Shown piece by piece: positions 19,453-29,060 of a DNA stretch of 64,000 nt. The stretch's first letter is position 1. Every line of letters starts with the position of its first letter. Origin of the DNA: Catenuloplanes atrovinosus (GTDB lineage: Bacteria; Actinomycetota; Actinomycetes; Mycobacteriales; Micromonosporaceae); NCBI RefSeq assembly GCF_031458235.1, contig NZ_JAVDYB010000001.1:7258501-7322500 (forward strand), given 5' to 3'. The position numbers and the translations under genes were made by a program. The notes below the pieces were generated by a model that saw only the letters and a program-made list of their open reading frames with translations, ran no database searches and had not been told where the DNA came from.

Positions 19453-20682
19453 TCAGACCGCGGCGAGCACCGGCCCGGTCGCGCGCTCGCGCCGCACGGC
19501 ACGCACGATCGGCACCGCCACCAGCGCGGCGACGCTCACGCCGGCGACGCCGAGCGCGAGGACCAGCGTGCGCGGCGGCAGGAGTTCGAGCAGGAAGCCG
19601 GCCAGCGCGTACCCGGTCAGGCCCGCGCCCTGCACCCAGCCGACCAGGATCGCGAACGCCCGCCCGTGCGACTCGGCCGGCACGCGGCGCGCGACCAGCA
19701 CGTTCTGCTGCACGTTCAGCCCGCCGTTGCAGAGGCCGCCGAGCAGGTACAGCGGGGTGACCCAGAGCAGCGCCGGGACGGCCGCCATCGCCGCGATCGC
19801 CAGGCAGGTGCCGGCCAGCGCGGCCAGCGTGCCGTAGACCAGCGCGCCGTCGTCGCGCATGCGGCGTACCAGCCGGGCCGTGGCCCAGGTGCCGGCCAGC
19901 AGTCCCGCCGCCCAGAGCCCCTCGACGACGCCGTACGCGGTGGTGGAGGCGTGCAGCGTCTCCCGGAGGTAGAAGACGGCCACCACGTTGATCGCGCCCA
20001 CGCCGAGCACCACGCCCGCGACGGCCACCGTGATCGCGCCGAGCAGTGGGTCACGCCAGTAGCGGAACGGCGTGGTGTCCGCGGCCCGCGCCGCCGCGTC
20101 GCCGGTCACCGCCGCCGCGCGACGCGTGCGGATGAGCAGGCCGGCCGCGGCCAGCGCCAGGAAGAACCCGGCGTCGACGATCAGCGGGACGCGCGGGCCG
20201 AACTGTCCGGCCAGCACGCCGGCCAGCACCGGCGCGGCGAGCGCGCCGATCGAGGACATCGTCTGGGCGAGCGCGGTGGCCCGGGGCAACTCGTCGCGGC
20301 TCACCATGGCCGGCAGCAACGCCGCGAGGGTCGGCTGGGTCAGCGCCAGCCCGCAGGCGATCAGCGCCACCAGCGCGATGATCGCCGCCGGCGCGGTCGT
20401 GAACGCCAGCAGCACGCACACCCCCGCCTGCGCCACGCCGACGCCGGCCAGCAGCCGCCGGCTGTCCACCCGGTCGACCAGGCGCCCGGTCAGCGGCGCC
20501 AGCACCACCAGCGGCGACACGCCCGCGAGCAGCAGCCCCGACACCGCGAATCCGCCGGCGCCGGTGGACTGCAACGTCAGCGCCAGCGTGGTCGCGGCCA
20601 GCAGGTCACCGGCCACGGACAGCCCACGCGCCCCGGCCACGAGCCATACGTCGCGCCCACCCGCCCGACTTATGAAAGACAT
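19453..20682 (-). CDS. MFS transporter
   Basis: This 409-residue, roughly 12-helix transporter begins MSFISRAGGRDVWLVAGARGLSVAGDLLA. The cytoplasmic loop between helices 2 and 3 is visible as LTGRLVDRVDSRRLLAG, a motif A variant. The subfamily looks like the NreB/enterobactin-exporter type of drug or siderophore exporter. AAGGA lies about 12 bases before the ATG; an alternative GTG is at 20703. An ArsR-type regulator gene lies 127 bp upstream on the same strand and is its likely controller. Confidence 0.85.
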   Translation of the reverse strand: MSFISRAGGRDVWLVAGARGLSVAGDLLAATTLALTLQSTGAGGFAVSGLLLAGVSPLVVLAPLTGRLVDRVDSRRLLAGVGVAQAGVCVLLAFTTAPAAIIALVALIACGLALTQPTLAALLPAMVSRDELPRATALAQTMSSIGALAAPVLAGVLAGQFGPRVPLIVDAGFFLALAAAGLLIRTRRAAAVTGDAAARAADTTPFRYWRDPLLGAITVAVAGVVLGVGAINVVAVFYLRETLHASTTAYGVVEGLWAAGLLAGTWATARLVRRMRDDGALVYGTLAALAGTCLAIAAMAAVPALLWVTPLYLLGGLCNGGLNVQQNVLVARRVPAESHGRAFAILVGWVQGAGLTGYALAGFLLELLPPRTLVLALGVAGVSVAALVAVPIVRAVRRERATGPVLAAV

Positions 20683-20809
20683 ACTTTGAAAATAATCCTT
20701 CACATCTGGGCAGTGCAATACCGGGCCGGCTGGAGGACTTCGTGGGCAGGGGTGCGCGCGATGCCACCCCGGGCCGTCCACGACATGAACGGCGATCGCG
20801 TGACCGGGG

Positions 20810-21403
20810 TCAGTCGGTGAGATCCTGCGGGGTCGCGGCGTAGTGGATGACGACCGTGCGGGCGTCGGCCGGCGGGTCGGTACGGCTGCGGCGGCGGTAC
20901 GGCTCGACCAGCTCCATGATCGACTGGTTGAGCTTGATCGCCTCGTCCGGCGTCATCGTGCAGACGAAGCTGCCGAGCTGGCCGACGTCGTACCACTCCG
21001 GCGGCGCCAGGTGGGCGGTCTGCGCGTAGGCCCGGATTCGCTCGAAGTCGCGCTGCAGGTAGGTGTCGATCAGCGCGATCTCCGCGGCCCGCGTGTCGTC
21101 CGACGCGTCCTGACCGGCCTCGATGCTGAACGACGGGATCGCCGCCCGCCACAGCCGCTCCCGCCCGTCGCCCCGGCTCGGCGCCTCCTCCACCATGCCC
21201 GCCTTGGCCAGCGCGCGCAGGTGGTAACTGGTCGCGCTCGGCGACAGCCCGGCCACCTCCGCGCACGAGGTCGCGGTGACCGACTCCCCGGTCGAGCTCA
21301 GGTGTTCCATGATGGCCAGGCGCGCGGGGTGCGCCAGCGCCCGCATGACCCGCGGGTCCGAGATCGTCACCCGCTGCGACCCACGCCGCTCCGCGTCACT
21401 CAT
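20810..21403 (-). CDS. ArsR-family winged-helix regulator
   Basis: This 197-residue protein has a helix-turn-helix at residues 16-90: DPRVMRALAHPARLAIMEHL, then CAEVAGLSPSATSYHLRALAKAGMVEE. The roughly 100-residue C-terminal domain has DVGQLGSFVCTMTPDEAIKLNQSIMELVEPY, usual for actinomycete ArsR/HTH_20 regulators beside MFS exporters. No metal-binding CxC is visible, so the signal is probably a small molecule. The ATG at 21403 is chosen because the sequence upstream to 21565 is Pro/Arg-rich and not conserved-looking. Confidence 0.85.
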   Translation of the reverse strand: MSDAERRGSQRVTISDPRVMRALAHPARLAIMEHLSSTGESVTATSCAEVAGLSPSATSYHLRALAKAGMVEEAPSRGDGRERLWRAAIPSFSIEAGQDASDDTRAAEIALIDTYLQRDFERIRAYAQTAHLAPPEWYDVGQLGSFVCTMTPDEAIKLNQSIMELVEPYRRRSRTDPPADARTVVIHYAATPQDLTD

Positions 21404-21639
21404 CGGCACCCCTCCCTCCACCACCCCGATCATCCCAGCCGCGCGCTCCCGACGAACCTCGCGGGTCGTCCTCGGCGGTAAATCGGTGGAGCGGGGGTGG
21501 GTGGGGGCGTAAGGTGGTGGGCCGCTTGACGGCCGCGGTGGATGGCACCGGAGCGGACGTCCCACGCGCCGGGCGCCCTGGAGGGGTGTGTGCCGGAGAC
21601 GCGAGCGATCAGGCAGCGGAGATTGCGTGAGGATGCAGC

Positions 21640-23619
21640 GTGCCCGCAGAGGATCTGGAATTTGAGCTGGACAGCGAACGTGCCCATCTGACGGCGTCGC
21701 GTGCGGCGTTACGGCGGATGCGGGAACACGCGGAGGCGCTGTTCGCCACCGGGGACAAGGTGGCCGGCGACTCGTACACGGCGGAGCAACTCGGGCGGCA
21801 CATGGCGCGCCGGGTGCTGGAGCTGGCCGACGACCCGGCCACGCCGCTGTTCTTCGGGCGGCTGGACTTCGGTGCCGGGGAGCACGCGGGGCACGGCTAC
21901 CACGTGGGGCGCCGGCACGTGACGGACGAGGCCGGCGAGCCGATGGTGCTGGACTGGCGGGCGCCGATCTCCCGGTCGTTCTACCGGGCCGGGGTGAAGG
22001 ACCCGCAGGGCGTGGCGGTACGCCGGCGGTTCGGCTTCGTCGAGGGCGTGATCACGTCGTTCGAGGACGAGCACCTGGACCGCGGCGAGGAGCTGGGCAC
22101 CGCGTCGAAGATCCTGACCCAGGAGATCGAGCGCCCGCGCGTGGGCCCGATGCGCGACATCGTGGCCACGATCCAGCCGGAGCAGGACGAGCTGGTCCGC
22201 GCGGACGTGGCCGACTCGCTGTGCGTGCAGGGCGCGCCGGGCACCGGCAAGACCGCGGTGGGCCTGCACCGGGCCGCCTACCTGCTGTACCTGCACCGGG
22301 AGCGGCTGCGCCGGTCCGGCGTGCTGATCGTCGGGCCGAACCGGGCGTTCCTCGGCTACATCGCGGCGGTGCTGCCGGCGCTGGGCGAGGTGGAGGTGGC
22401 GCAGAGCACGGTCGAGGACCTGATCGCGCGGGTGCCGGTCCGCGCCGAGGACGCCACGCCCGCGGCGGTGGTCAAGCACGACGCGCGGATGGCGGAGGTG
22501 CTGCGCCGCGCGGTCTGGTCGCACGTCGGGAAGCCGGTGGAGCCGATGACGGTGCCGGACGGGTCGTACCGGTGGCGGATCGGCGAGGAGCCGCTGCGCC
22601 GGGTGGTGGACGAGGCGCGGCGCGAGGGCCTGCCGTACGCGGTGGGCCGCGAGCGGGTCCGGGCCCGGGTGGTGTCGCTGCTGCTGCGGCAGTCGGAGGC
22701 GCGCCGGGGCGACTCGCCGTCCGAGGCGTGGCAGCGGCGGATGGCGAAGGCGAAGCCGGTCACCGATTTCCTGGACGCGGTCTGGCCCGCGCTGACGCCG
22801 GAGGGCGTGCTGTATCGGCTGTTCAGCGACCGTGACGCGCTGCGGGAGAGCGCCGACGGCCTGCTCACCGACGAGGAGCGGGAACTGCTCATGAAGCGGC
22901 CGGCCGCGCGGACCGCCCGGGCCACCAGGTGGACCGGCGCGGACGTGGTCCTGCTGGACGAGATCGCCGGGCTGCTGGACCGCATGCCCAGCTTCGGGCA
23001 CGTGGTGCTGGACGAGGCACAGGACCTGTCCCCGATGCAGTGCCGCGCGATCGCGCGCCGCACCGAGCACGGCTCGATCACGCTGCTCGGCGACCTGGCG
23101 CAGGGCACCGCCCCGTGGGCGTCCACGGACTGGGCGGAGTCGCTGCGCCACCTGGGCAAGCCGGGCGCGCCGGTGGTGCCGCTGACCGTCGGCTTCCGGG
23201 TGCCGGCCGCGGTGGTGGAGCTGGCCAACCGGCTGCTGCCGAGCCTCGCGGTGAACGTGCCGCCGGCCGAGTCGCTGCGCCGGGACGGGTGGCTGGACGT
23301 ACGCGCGACGGATGATCTCGAAGAGGAGACGCGGCGTGCGGTGCGTGTGGCACTGGAGCACGAGGGGTCCGTGGCGGTGATCGCGGCGGACGCCGCGGTC
23401 GAGCGGCTGGGCAAGGCGCTGGGCGAGCACGAGCGGGTCGAGATCGTCCCGGCCTCGATCGTCAAGGGACTCGAGTACGACCACGTGATCGTGGTCGAGC
23501 CGGCGGAGATCGTCGACGCCGAGCCACGCGGATTGAACAGGCTCTATGTCGTGCTCACCCGGGCCGTGTCGAGACTCACGGTCATTCACGCGGTTCCGCT
23601 GCCGGGGCCGCTGACCTGA
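21640..23619 (+). CDS. HelD/UvrD-like superfamily 1 helicase
   Basis: This 659-residue protein has an N-terminal coiled-coil arm (residues 1-65), then DWRAPISRSFYRAG, typical of HelD. Walker A is QGAPGTGKTAVGLHRAAYLLY near residue 200. Walker B is VVLDEAQDLSPMQ, motif IV is LTVGFRVPAAVVELAN, and the end reads KGLEYDHVIVVEPAEI and NRLYVVLTRAVSRLTV. Actinomycete HelD and HelR release stalled RNA polymerase and can protect against rifampicin. I could not find a clear rifamycin-associated element upstream. The GTG at 21640 follows GAGGA. Confidence 0.9.
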   Translation: MPAEDLEFELDSERAHLTASRAALRRMREHAEALFATGDKVAGDSYTAEQLGRHMARRVLELADDPATPLFFGRLDFGAGEHAGHGYHVGRRHVTDEAGEPMVLDWRAPISRSFYRAGVKDPQGVAVRRRFGFVEGVITSFEDEHLDRGEELGTASKILTQEIERPRVGPMRDIVATIQPEQDELVRADVADSLCVQGAPGTGKTAVGLHRAAYLLYLHRERLRRSGVLIVGPNRAFLGYIAAVLPALGEVEVAQSTVEDLIARVPVRAEDATPAAVVKHDARMAEVLRRAVWSHVGKPVEPMTVPDGSYRWRIGEEPLRRVVDEARREGLPYAVGRERVRARVVSLLLRQSEARRGDSPSEAWQRRMAKAKPVTDFLDAVWPALTPEGVLYRLFSDRDALRESADGLLTDEERELLMKRPAARTARATRWTGADVVLLDEIAGLLDRMPSFGHVVLDEAQDLSPMQCRAIARRTEHGSITLLGDLAQGTAPWASTDWAESLRHLGKPGAPVVPLTVGFRVPAAVVELANRLLPSLAVNVPPAESLRRDGWLDVRATDDLEEETRRAVRVALEHEGSVAVIAADAAVERLGKALGEHERVEIVPASIVKGLEYDHVIVVEPAEIVDAEPRGLNRLYVVLTRAVSRLTVIHAVPLPGPLT

Positions 23620-23658
23620 GCCATGGTTTAGGGAGCGAGCCCCAGCGAGAGGACGGAC

Positions 23659-25455
23659 ATGACACTCCCCCGCAACGGCTATCTCCCGATTGAGGAGCAC
23701 GGCATCGTCGGCGACCTGCGCACCGTGGCGCTGGTGGGCACGGACGGGACCATCGACTGGTACTGCCCCGCCCGGTTCGACTCGCCGTCACTCTTCGCCG
23801 CGTTGCTCGACTCCGGCAAGGGCGGCTACTTCTCCATCCACAGCCGAGCCTCGGCCCGCCCGAAGCAGCTCTATCTACCCGAGACGAACATCCTGGTGAC
23901 CCGGTTCGTCGGCGCGGAGGCGGTCGGCGAGGTCATCGACTTCATGGTGCCGGAGACGTCGGAGACCGCGGCCGCGCGCGACCTGCTGGTACGGCGGGCG
24001 CGCGCGGTCCGCGGCCGGGCCACGTTCGAGCTGGCCTGCCATCCGGCGTTCGACTACGGCCGCGTGTCGCACACGGTCGAGCTCGTCGCCGGCGTCGGCG
24101 CGGTCTTCACCTCCGCGGCCGGCCGGTTCGTGCTGCGCACCAGCGTGCCGCTGAAGATCGAGGAGAACGGTGTCGGCGCCACGTTCACGCTGGACGAGGG
24201 CGAGACCGTGGAGATCCAGTTGGAGTGGAAGGGCGAGGTGCGCCCGCTGATCGACGGCGAGAACGAGGACCTGTTCGTCCGCACCTCGGACTTCTGGCAG
24301 CGGTGGCTGAGTCAGTGCACGTATCGGGGGCGCTGGCGGGAGACCGTGCAGCGCTCCGCGCTCGCGCTCAAGCTGCTGGTCTACCACCCGACCGGCGCGC
24401 TGATCGCGGCGCCGACCACGTCGCTGCCGGAGGAACTGGGCGGCATCCGCAACTGGGACTACCGGTACGCGTGGCTGCGGGACGCCGCGTTCACCATCTA
24501 CGCGCTGATGCGGCTGGGCTTCCTGGAAGAGGCGGCCGCGTTCATGGACTGGGTGCAGAAGCGGTGCGAGGAGGCGGACCGCGACAAGGACCTCATGATC
24601 ATGTATGCGGTGGACGGCAGCCCGGAGATCCCCGAGTTCGAGCTCGGCCACCTGGAGGGCTATCGCGGGTCAGCGCCGGTCCGGGTCGGTAACAACGCGG
24701 TCAGCCAGCGGCAGATCGACGTGTACGGCGAGCTGATGGACTCGGTCTACCTCTACAACCGGGAGGTGCCGATCTCGTACGACCTGTGGACCCACCTGTC
24801 CAAGCGGCTCGCCTGGCTGTCCAAGCACTGGGAGGAGCCGGACGAGGGCATCTGGGAGATTCGCGGGCCCCGGCAGCGGTTCACCTATTCCGCCCTGATG
24901 ACCTGGGTGGCGTACGACCGGGCGTGCCGGCTGGCCCGGGACCGCGGCCTCCCGGCGCCGATCGAGCGGTGGCGCAAGCTGGGCAACGCGGCGTACCGGT
25001 TCGTACAGGACTCCTGCTGGGACCGGGAGATCGGCGCGTACGTGATGCACCCGGGCAGCAAGCTGCTGGACGCGTCGCTGCTGGTCATGCCGCTGGTGAA
25101 GTTCTCCGGTCCGACCGACCCCCGCTTCCTGTCCACGTTGGACCGGATCTCGTCGGAGCTGGCCTCGGACAGCCTGGTCCACCGGTACGCGCACACCGGC
25201 CACGACGGGCTCGCCGGCCAGGAGGGCACGTTCAACCTCTGCTCGTTCTGGTACGTGGAGGCGCTCACCCGGGCCGGCCGCGTGCGCGAGGCCCGGATGA
25301 TCTTCGAGAAGATGTTGACCTACGCCAACCACGTGGGCCTGTTCGCCGAGGAGATCGGCCCGTCCGGCGAGCAGCTCGGCAACTTCCCGCAGGCGTTCAC
25401 CCACCTGGCACTGATCTCCGCCGCGGTGAACCTGGACGCCGCACTGGACCGGTAG
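23659..25455 (+). CDS. Glycoside hydrolase family 15 enzyme (trehalase/glucoamylase type)
   Basis: This 598-residue protein has the actinobacterial GH15 layout. An N-terminal beta domain begins NGYLPIEEHGIVGDLRTVALVGTDGTIDWYC, and an (alpha/alpha)6 barrel begins near SALALKLLVYHPTGALIAAPTTSLPE. The catalytic acid is the Glu in EEPDEGIWEIRG, and the base is the Glu in EIGPSGEQLGNFPQAFTHLAL. Mycobacterial members of this type are trehalases; starch or dextrin is also possible. There is no signal peptide, so it acts in the cytoplasm. The ATG follows GAGAGGACGGAC. Confidence 0.9.
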   Translation: MTLPRNGYLPIEEHGIVGDLRTVALVGTDGTIDWYCPARFDSPSLFAALLDSGKGGYFSIHSRASARPKQLYLPETNILVTRFVGAEAVGEVIDFMVPETSETAAARDLLVRRARAVRGRATFELACHPAFDYGRVSHTVELVAGVGAVFTSAAGRFVLRTSVPLKIEENGVGATFTLDEGETVEIQLEWKGEVRPLIDGENEDLFVRTSDFWQRWLSQCTYRGRWRETVQRSALALKLLVYHPTGALIAAPTTSLPEELGGIRNWDYRYAWLRDAAFTIYALMRLGFLEEAAAFMDWVQKRCEEADRDKDLMIMYAVDGSPEIPEFELGHLEGYRGSAPVRVGNNAVSQRQIDVYGELMDSVYLYNREVPISYDLWTHLSKRLAWLSKHWEEPDEGIWEIRGPRQRFTYSALMTWVAYDRACRLARDRGLPAPIERWRKLGNAAYRFVQDSCWDREIGAYVMHPGSKLLDASLLVMPLVKFSGPTDPRFLSTLDRISSELASDSLVHRYAHTGHDGLAGQEGTFNLCSFWYVEALTRAGRVREARMIFEKMLTYANHVGLFAEEIGPSGEQLGNFPQAFTHLALISAAVNLDAALDR

Positions 25456-25459
25456 CGGT

Positions 25460-25498
25460 CCCCCGTGCGGGGGAACCGGAATTGATCCCCGCACGGGG
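25460..25498 (+). terminator. Terminator after the GH15 gene
   Basis: CCCCGTGCGGGG and CCCCGCACGGGG form a 12-bp inverted repeat around a 13-base loop, starting 5 bases past the stop codon. Each arm is itself nearly palindromic. No T run follows. Confidence 0.65.
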
Positions 25499-25570
25499 AT
25501 GGGGTGACTCGGCCCGATCCATAAAGTCGTTCACGTCGAGACGGGCGAACGACCGAAAGGGATCGGGCCG

Positions 25571-26434
25571 ATGTTCACCATTCAGCAGGACCAGCTCAGG
25601 CGATTCCGTTTTCCGATTCTCTTCGGCACGATGTTGCTCGTGCTCGTGGCGTCGCGGGGCATCAACGGCCTGGCGTCCGTCAACCCGCTGATCGCACTGG
25701 TTGCGGGTGCCTTGACCAGTGCCGCCGCGATCGCCGCATACGTCTGGCTGACCCGCCGGGTCGAGGGCCGGGAGGCGGACGAGGTGTCGCTGAGAAACAT
25801 GTGGCCGGGCCTTTTCCGCGGCATTCTGCTCGGCGCCGGGCTGTTCACCGCGACCATTCTCCTGATCGGAATGTTCGGCGGCTGGGCGAGCGTCTCCTGG
25901 CATTCGTTCGGTGCGTTCCTGGTGACGCTGGGCCTGATGGCGAGCGTCGCCGTCAGCGAGGAGCTGCTGTTCCGCGGCGTCGTGTACCGGATTCTGGAGG
26001 AGCGGGCCGGCACGGTTATCGCGGTGCTCGCGTCCTCGCTGTTCTTCGGCGCGATGCACCTGGTCAACGAGCACGCCACGCCGTGGGGCGCGGTGGCGAT
26101 CGCGCTGGAGGGCGGCACGCTGACCGCGGCCTGCTTCCTGCTGACCCGCTCGCTGTGGCTGCCGATCGGCCTGCATTTCGCCTGGAACGCCACCCAGTCG
26201 GGCGTGTTCGGCGCCCCGGTCTCCGGCGCCGAGAGTGGCGACAGCGGCCTGCTGCACCTGGCGCTGCACACCTCGAAGACCGCGCTGACCGGCGGCACGT
26301 TCGGCCCGGAGGCCAGCCTGATCGCGATGCTGGTCTGCACGGTGCCCGCGATCCTGCTGCTGCGCCGGGCCCACCGGGCCGGCCGGTTCCGCACCGGCAC
26401 GCTGACCGGCCGGCTGCGGGCCCGCCCCGAGTGA
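25571..26434 (+). CDS. CPBP-family intramembrane protease (Abi/Rce1-like)
   Basis: This 287-residue protein has about eight membrane helices. It carries the three CPBP motifs: SEELLFRGVVYRIL (EExxxR), FGAMHLVNE (FxxxH) and GLHFAWNATQS (HxxxN/B). The family comprises glutamic-type membrane endopeptidases related to CAAX prenyl proteases. Bacterial roles include bacteriocin self-immunity and regulated membrane proteolysis; the substrate is unknown here. GGGATCGGGCCG precedes the ATG. Confidence 0.9.
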   Translation: MFTIQQDQLRRFRFPILFGTMLLVLVASRGINGLASVNPLIALVAGALTSAAAIAAYVWLTRRVEGREADEVSLRNMWPGLFRGILLGAGLFTATILLIGMFGGWASVSWHSFGAFLVTLGLMASVAVSEELLFRGVVYRILEERAGTVIAVLASSLFFGAMHLVNEHATPWGAVAIALEGGTLTAACFLLTRSLWLPIGLHFAWNATQSGVFGAPVSGAESGDSGLLHLALHTSKTALTGGTFGPEASLIAMLVCTVPAILLLRRAHRAGRFRTGTLTGRLRARPE

Positions 26435-26447
26435 TCGGGCGGTGCGG

Positions 26448-26477
26448 GGGAACGCCGGCCTCACGGCCGGCGTTCCC
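26448..26477. terminator. Bidirectional terminator between convergent genes
   Basis: A perfect 13-bp stem, GGGAACGCCGGCC with GGCCGGCGTTCCC, closes a 4-base loop TCAC. It lies between the CPBP gene stop and the stop of the FAD oxidoreductase. There is no T run, typical of actinomycete hairpin terminators. Confidence 0.85.
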
Positions 26478-26482
26478 TCGGC

Positions 26483-27664
26483 TCAGGACGACATGATCCG
26501 GCCGATGTTCTCCGGGGACAGGTACTCGTCGATCGGCGTGCTGCCCTGCAGCGCGCCGAAGAAACGCGTGCTCTCCGCCGGGTCGGACGCGATCTTCGCG
26601 AACAGCGCGGCCTGCTCCGGCGGCGGCGGTTCCATCGAGGCCAGACCCACGGTCATCCGCAGGTACGGCAGGAAGCGCTCGTCCCGCGTGGCCTGGTACT
26701 CCGCGAGCGCGTCCGCCATCGGCCGCTGCCCGGCCAGCCCGGCGTGCACGGCCGCGGCCAGCCACTCCGCGGACAGGAACGCGTCCATGATCCCGGCGGC
26801 CATGCACGGGTCCTTGTGGTAGCCGGCGTCGCCGACCAGCGCCCAGCCGTCGCCGAACGCGGCGCGGAAGAAGTTCGGCACGTCCGCGGTACCGCGGATC
26901 CGCTCGGTGCGCTCGCCGTTCGCGACCCGCGCGGCCACGTCCGGCACCCGCGCGATCGCGGCCGCGAAGTTGCCCTCCACATCCGTCCGGAACTCGTGGA
27001 AGTCCGCGATCGGGCAGGCGACGAACACCACGGCCGTCCCGTCGTTGGTCGGGAAGATCACCACCGTACGGTCGCCGAGGTTGTAGATCTCCGCGCCGTC
27101 CCGCGAGACGCCGGTGTAGTACGCGTAGTAGCCCGCGGTCAGCGCCGGGGTCTCCGCGTAGACCTTCGCGTCGACCGCCTTGGCCACCGTGGAGTGCAGG
27201 CCGTCCGCGCCGATCACGATGCGCGCCCGCTCGACCGCGCCGTCCCGGGTCCGCACGCCGGTGACCGTACCGTCCTCGATCAGGATCTCGTCCACGGCGA
27301 CGCCGGTGCGCACCTCCGCGCCGGCCTCGCGCGCCGCGTCGAGGAGAATCCGGTCCAGCTGCGTCCGCCGCACGCAGTAGGGCGAGACCGCGCCCTCGAA
27401 CGGCGGCGGCTGGCCGACGATCGCGAACGGGCCGAAGTCCATGGTGAACGTGGTGTGCGGTGGCGCGCCGGTGGCGACCACCGCGTCGTGCAGGCCCCAC
27501 CGCTCGAGCGCGGCCATCGCGGGAACGTGCATGAGGTGCGTCGACAGGGTGTCGCTGGGAAAAGTGGCCTTGTCCAGGAGCAGGACGCTGTGCCCCTGAC
27601 GGGCCAGCAACATGGCGGTCGGCGAGCCCGCGGTGCGCGCGCCGACGACGATCGCGTCATACAT
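26483..27664 (-). CDS. FAD-dependent oxidoreductase (geranylgeranyl-reductase/monooxygenase type)
   Basis: This 393-residue flavoprotein has a dinucleotide motif YDAIVVGARTAGSPTAMLLA, a second motif RIVIGADGLHSTVAKAV (DG type), and the FAD ribityl motif WALVGDAGYHKDPCMAAGIMDAF. This is the para-hydroxybenzoate-hydroxylase fold, used by aromatic monooxygenases and prenyl reductases. The substrate cannot be read from sequence. It starts with ATG at 27664, divergent from the unknown gene at 27751. Confidence 0.85.
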   Translation of the reverse strand: MYDAIVVGARTAGSPTAMLLARQGHSVLLLDKATFPSDTLSTHLMHVPAMAALERWGLHDAVVATGAPPHTTFTMDFGPFAIVGQPPPFEGAVSPYCVRRTQLDRILLDAAREAGAEVRTGVAVDEILIEDGTVTGVRTRDGAVERARIVIGADGLHSTVAKAVDAKVYAETPALTAGYYAYYTGVSRDGAEIYNLGDRTVVIFPTNDGTAVVFVACPIADFHEFRTDVEGNFAAAIARVPDVAARVANGERTERIRGTADVPNFFRAAFGDGWALVGDAGYHKDPCMAAGIMDAFLSAEWLAAAVHAGLAGQRPMADALAEYQATRDERFLPYLRMTVGLASMEPPPPEQAALFAKIASDPAESTRFFGALQGSTPIDEYLSPENIGRIMSS

Positions 27665-27750
27665 GATCCCACGGTGGTCGACCGCGACCTGTGCGTCAAC
27701 GAGGTGCCCGGCCGTCCGTTCGGCCGATGTTCCGTGGCACCTTTGTACAC

Positions 27751-29007
27751 ATGGAGATCACCACTGTTGACCTCGACGCGCCCCCGCAGCTGTGGGCGCG
27801 GTGGGTCGCGCAGGCGGCCGCGCTCGCGACGATCGGATACCGGGACGTGTACTGGATCGACGGTGCCGGCGCGCACCACGACGATCACGGTGGCAACTAC
27901 GCCCGGTTGATGTTGATCGACGGTGACCGGGCGGTGCTCTTCGGATACGACCACGAGTACAGCCGAACCGTGGACTACAGCCCGCCGGTCGACCTGCTGG
28001 CCGGCGCGCCGGAGTGGCTGCCCTGGACGGACCTGACCGCGGCCACCAACGTCGACCAGTTGGGGTACGTCTACTGGTACGACCGGGCCTGGCACCGCGT
28101 CGCGTACCCGCACGACCTGGGCGACGACGGCCTGCTCGCCACGGTCCGCGAGGTGATCGACGACGAGCAGGCGCTGCTGGCGCTACGCGAGATCGTCTTC
28201 GAGTGGGGCCGGCACGGACCGGCCGACTCCGTGCGCGAGCGCGCGGACGTGGACGCCGCCGCGGACCGGCTGCTGGCCGCCGCGTACGCCCGATCGGTGG
28301 ACGAGACGGTGCTGTGGAACCTGCTCGGCCGGGTCACCGCGGTCCGGCCCGACCCGCGCGCCGGCGTGGCCGCGGCCGCGCAGGGCGGTGGCACCCCGGG
28401 CAGCAGCGCGCCGTTCGTACCCGCCGCGCCCGCCCGGCCGGCCCGCCGTCGCGTCCGCCGGCTCAGCGAGGAACAGCACCAGCAGCTGGTCTGGTCCGCG
28501 ATGCGGCAGGCCCCCGAGCTGGGCCGCCCGCACGACCTGACCTATCCGGCCTCGCCGGAGCTGACCGCGCTGGTCGGTTGGGCGCGGTCCCGTGCGCCGC
28601 ACCGGGACGGCCGCTGCTCGGTGCTGTTCCAGCTCGAGATCGACGGCTCCAGCGAGCAGCCGGGCGAGTTCCCGCCCGCGCTCCGCGAGGGTGAGAACTC
28701 GTGGACGCCGTACCGGGAGGCCAGCGACCTGGCCCGGGCGCTGTGGACGGCCGAGGACTCCGGCGGCCGGGGCCGGTGGCTGTTCCTGCGGCTGGAGACG
28801 ACCGCGCACGACTTCCACGTGGACCGGCGCTGGGACTCGTGGCCGCAGTGGTGGGAGTACGACGGCATCACCGGCCCGTGGCTGGACCAGCTGAACGCGG
28901 AGATGACGCACCGGTCGCCGCAGTGGCGCCCGGACTGGGCGGTCCTGCTCGACTCCGAGGTCGCCTGGAGCGGCCCGCCGGACCGCTACGCCCACCTGCT
29001 GAACTGA
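27751..29007 (+). CDS. Unrecognised 418-residue cytoplasmic protein
   Basis: I do not recognise this protein. It is acidic and rich in Trp and Tyr, without signal peptide or membrane segment. The N-terminal half (about 1-195) contains RDVYWIDGAGAHHDDHGGNYARLMLIDGDRAVLFGYDHE. A Pro/Ala/Arg linker lies near 205-230. The C-terminal half contains RRLSEEQHQQLVWSAMRQA, CSVLFQLEIDG and HVDRRWDSWPQWWEYDG. The two halves look like separate domains. The Trp-rich end recalls small actinomycete proteins of immunity or YezG type, but the resemblance is too weak to name. The ATG at 27751 is chosen over codons at 27691 and 27727. Confidence 0.65.
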   Translation: MEITTVDLDAPPQLWARWVAQAAALATIGYRDVYWIDGAGAHHDDHGGNYARLMLIDGDRAVLFGYDHEYSRTVDYSPPVDLLAGAPEWLPWTDLTAATNVDQLGYVYWYDRAWHRVAYPHDLGDDGLLATVREVIDDEQALLALREIVFEWGRHGPADSVRERADVDAAADRLLAAAYARSVDETVLWNLLGRVTAVRPDPRAGVAAAAQGGGTPGSSAPFVPAAPARPARRRVRRLSEEQHQQLVWSAMRQAPELGRPHDLTYPASPELTALVGWARSRAPHRDGRCSVLFQLEIDGSSEQPGEFPPALREGENSWTPYREASDLARALWTAEDSGGRGRWLFLRLETTAHDFHVDRRWDSWPQWWEYDGITGPWLDQLNAEMTHRSPQWRPDWAVLLDSEVAWSGPPDRYAHLLN

Positions 29008-29017
29008 GTCCGCGCCG

Positions 29018-29048
29018 CGAAGGGGCCCCGCGGGCGCGGGCCCCTTCG
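29018..29048. terminator. Terminator after the unknown protein gene
   Basis: CGAAGGGGCCC (29018-29028) pairs with GGGCCCCTTCG (29038-29048) in an 11-bp perfect stem. It starts eleven bases past the stop codon at 29005-29007. Confidence 0.8.
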
Positions 29049-29060
29049 TAGCATGCGGAG

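Noticed and set aside
21404-21639. Rifamycin-associated element before the HelD-like gene
   Set aside because: No convincing 19-bp palindrome of the known type could be found in the upstream region.
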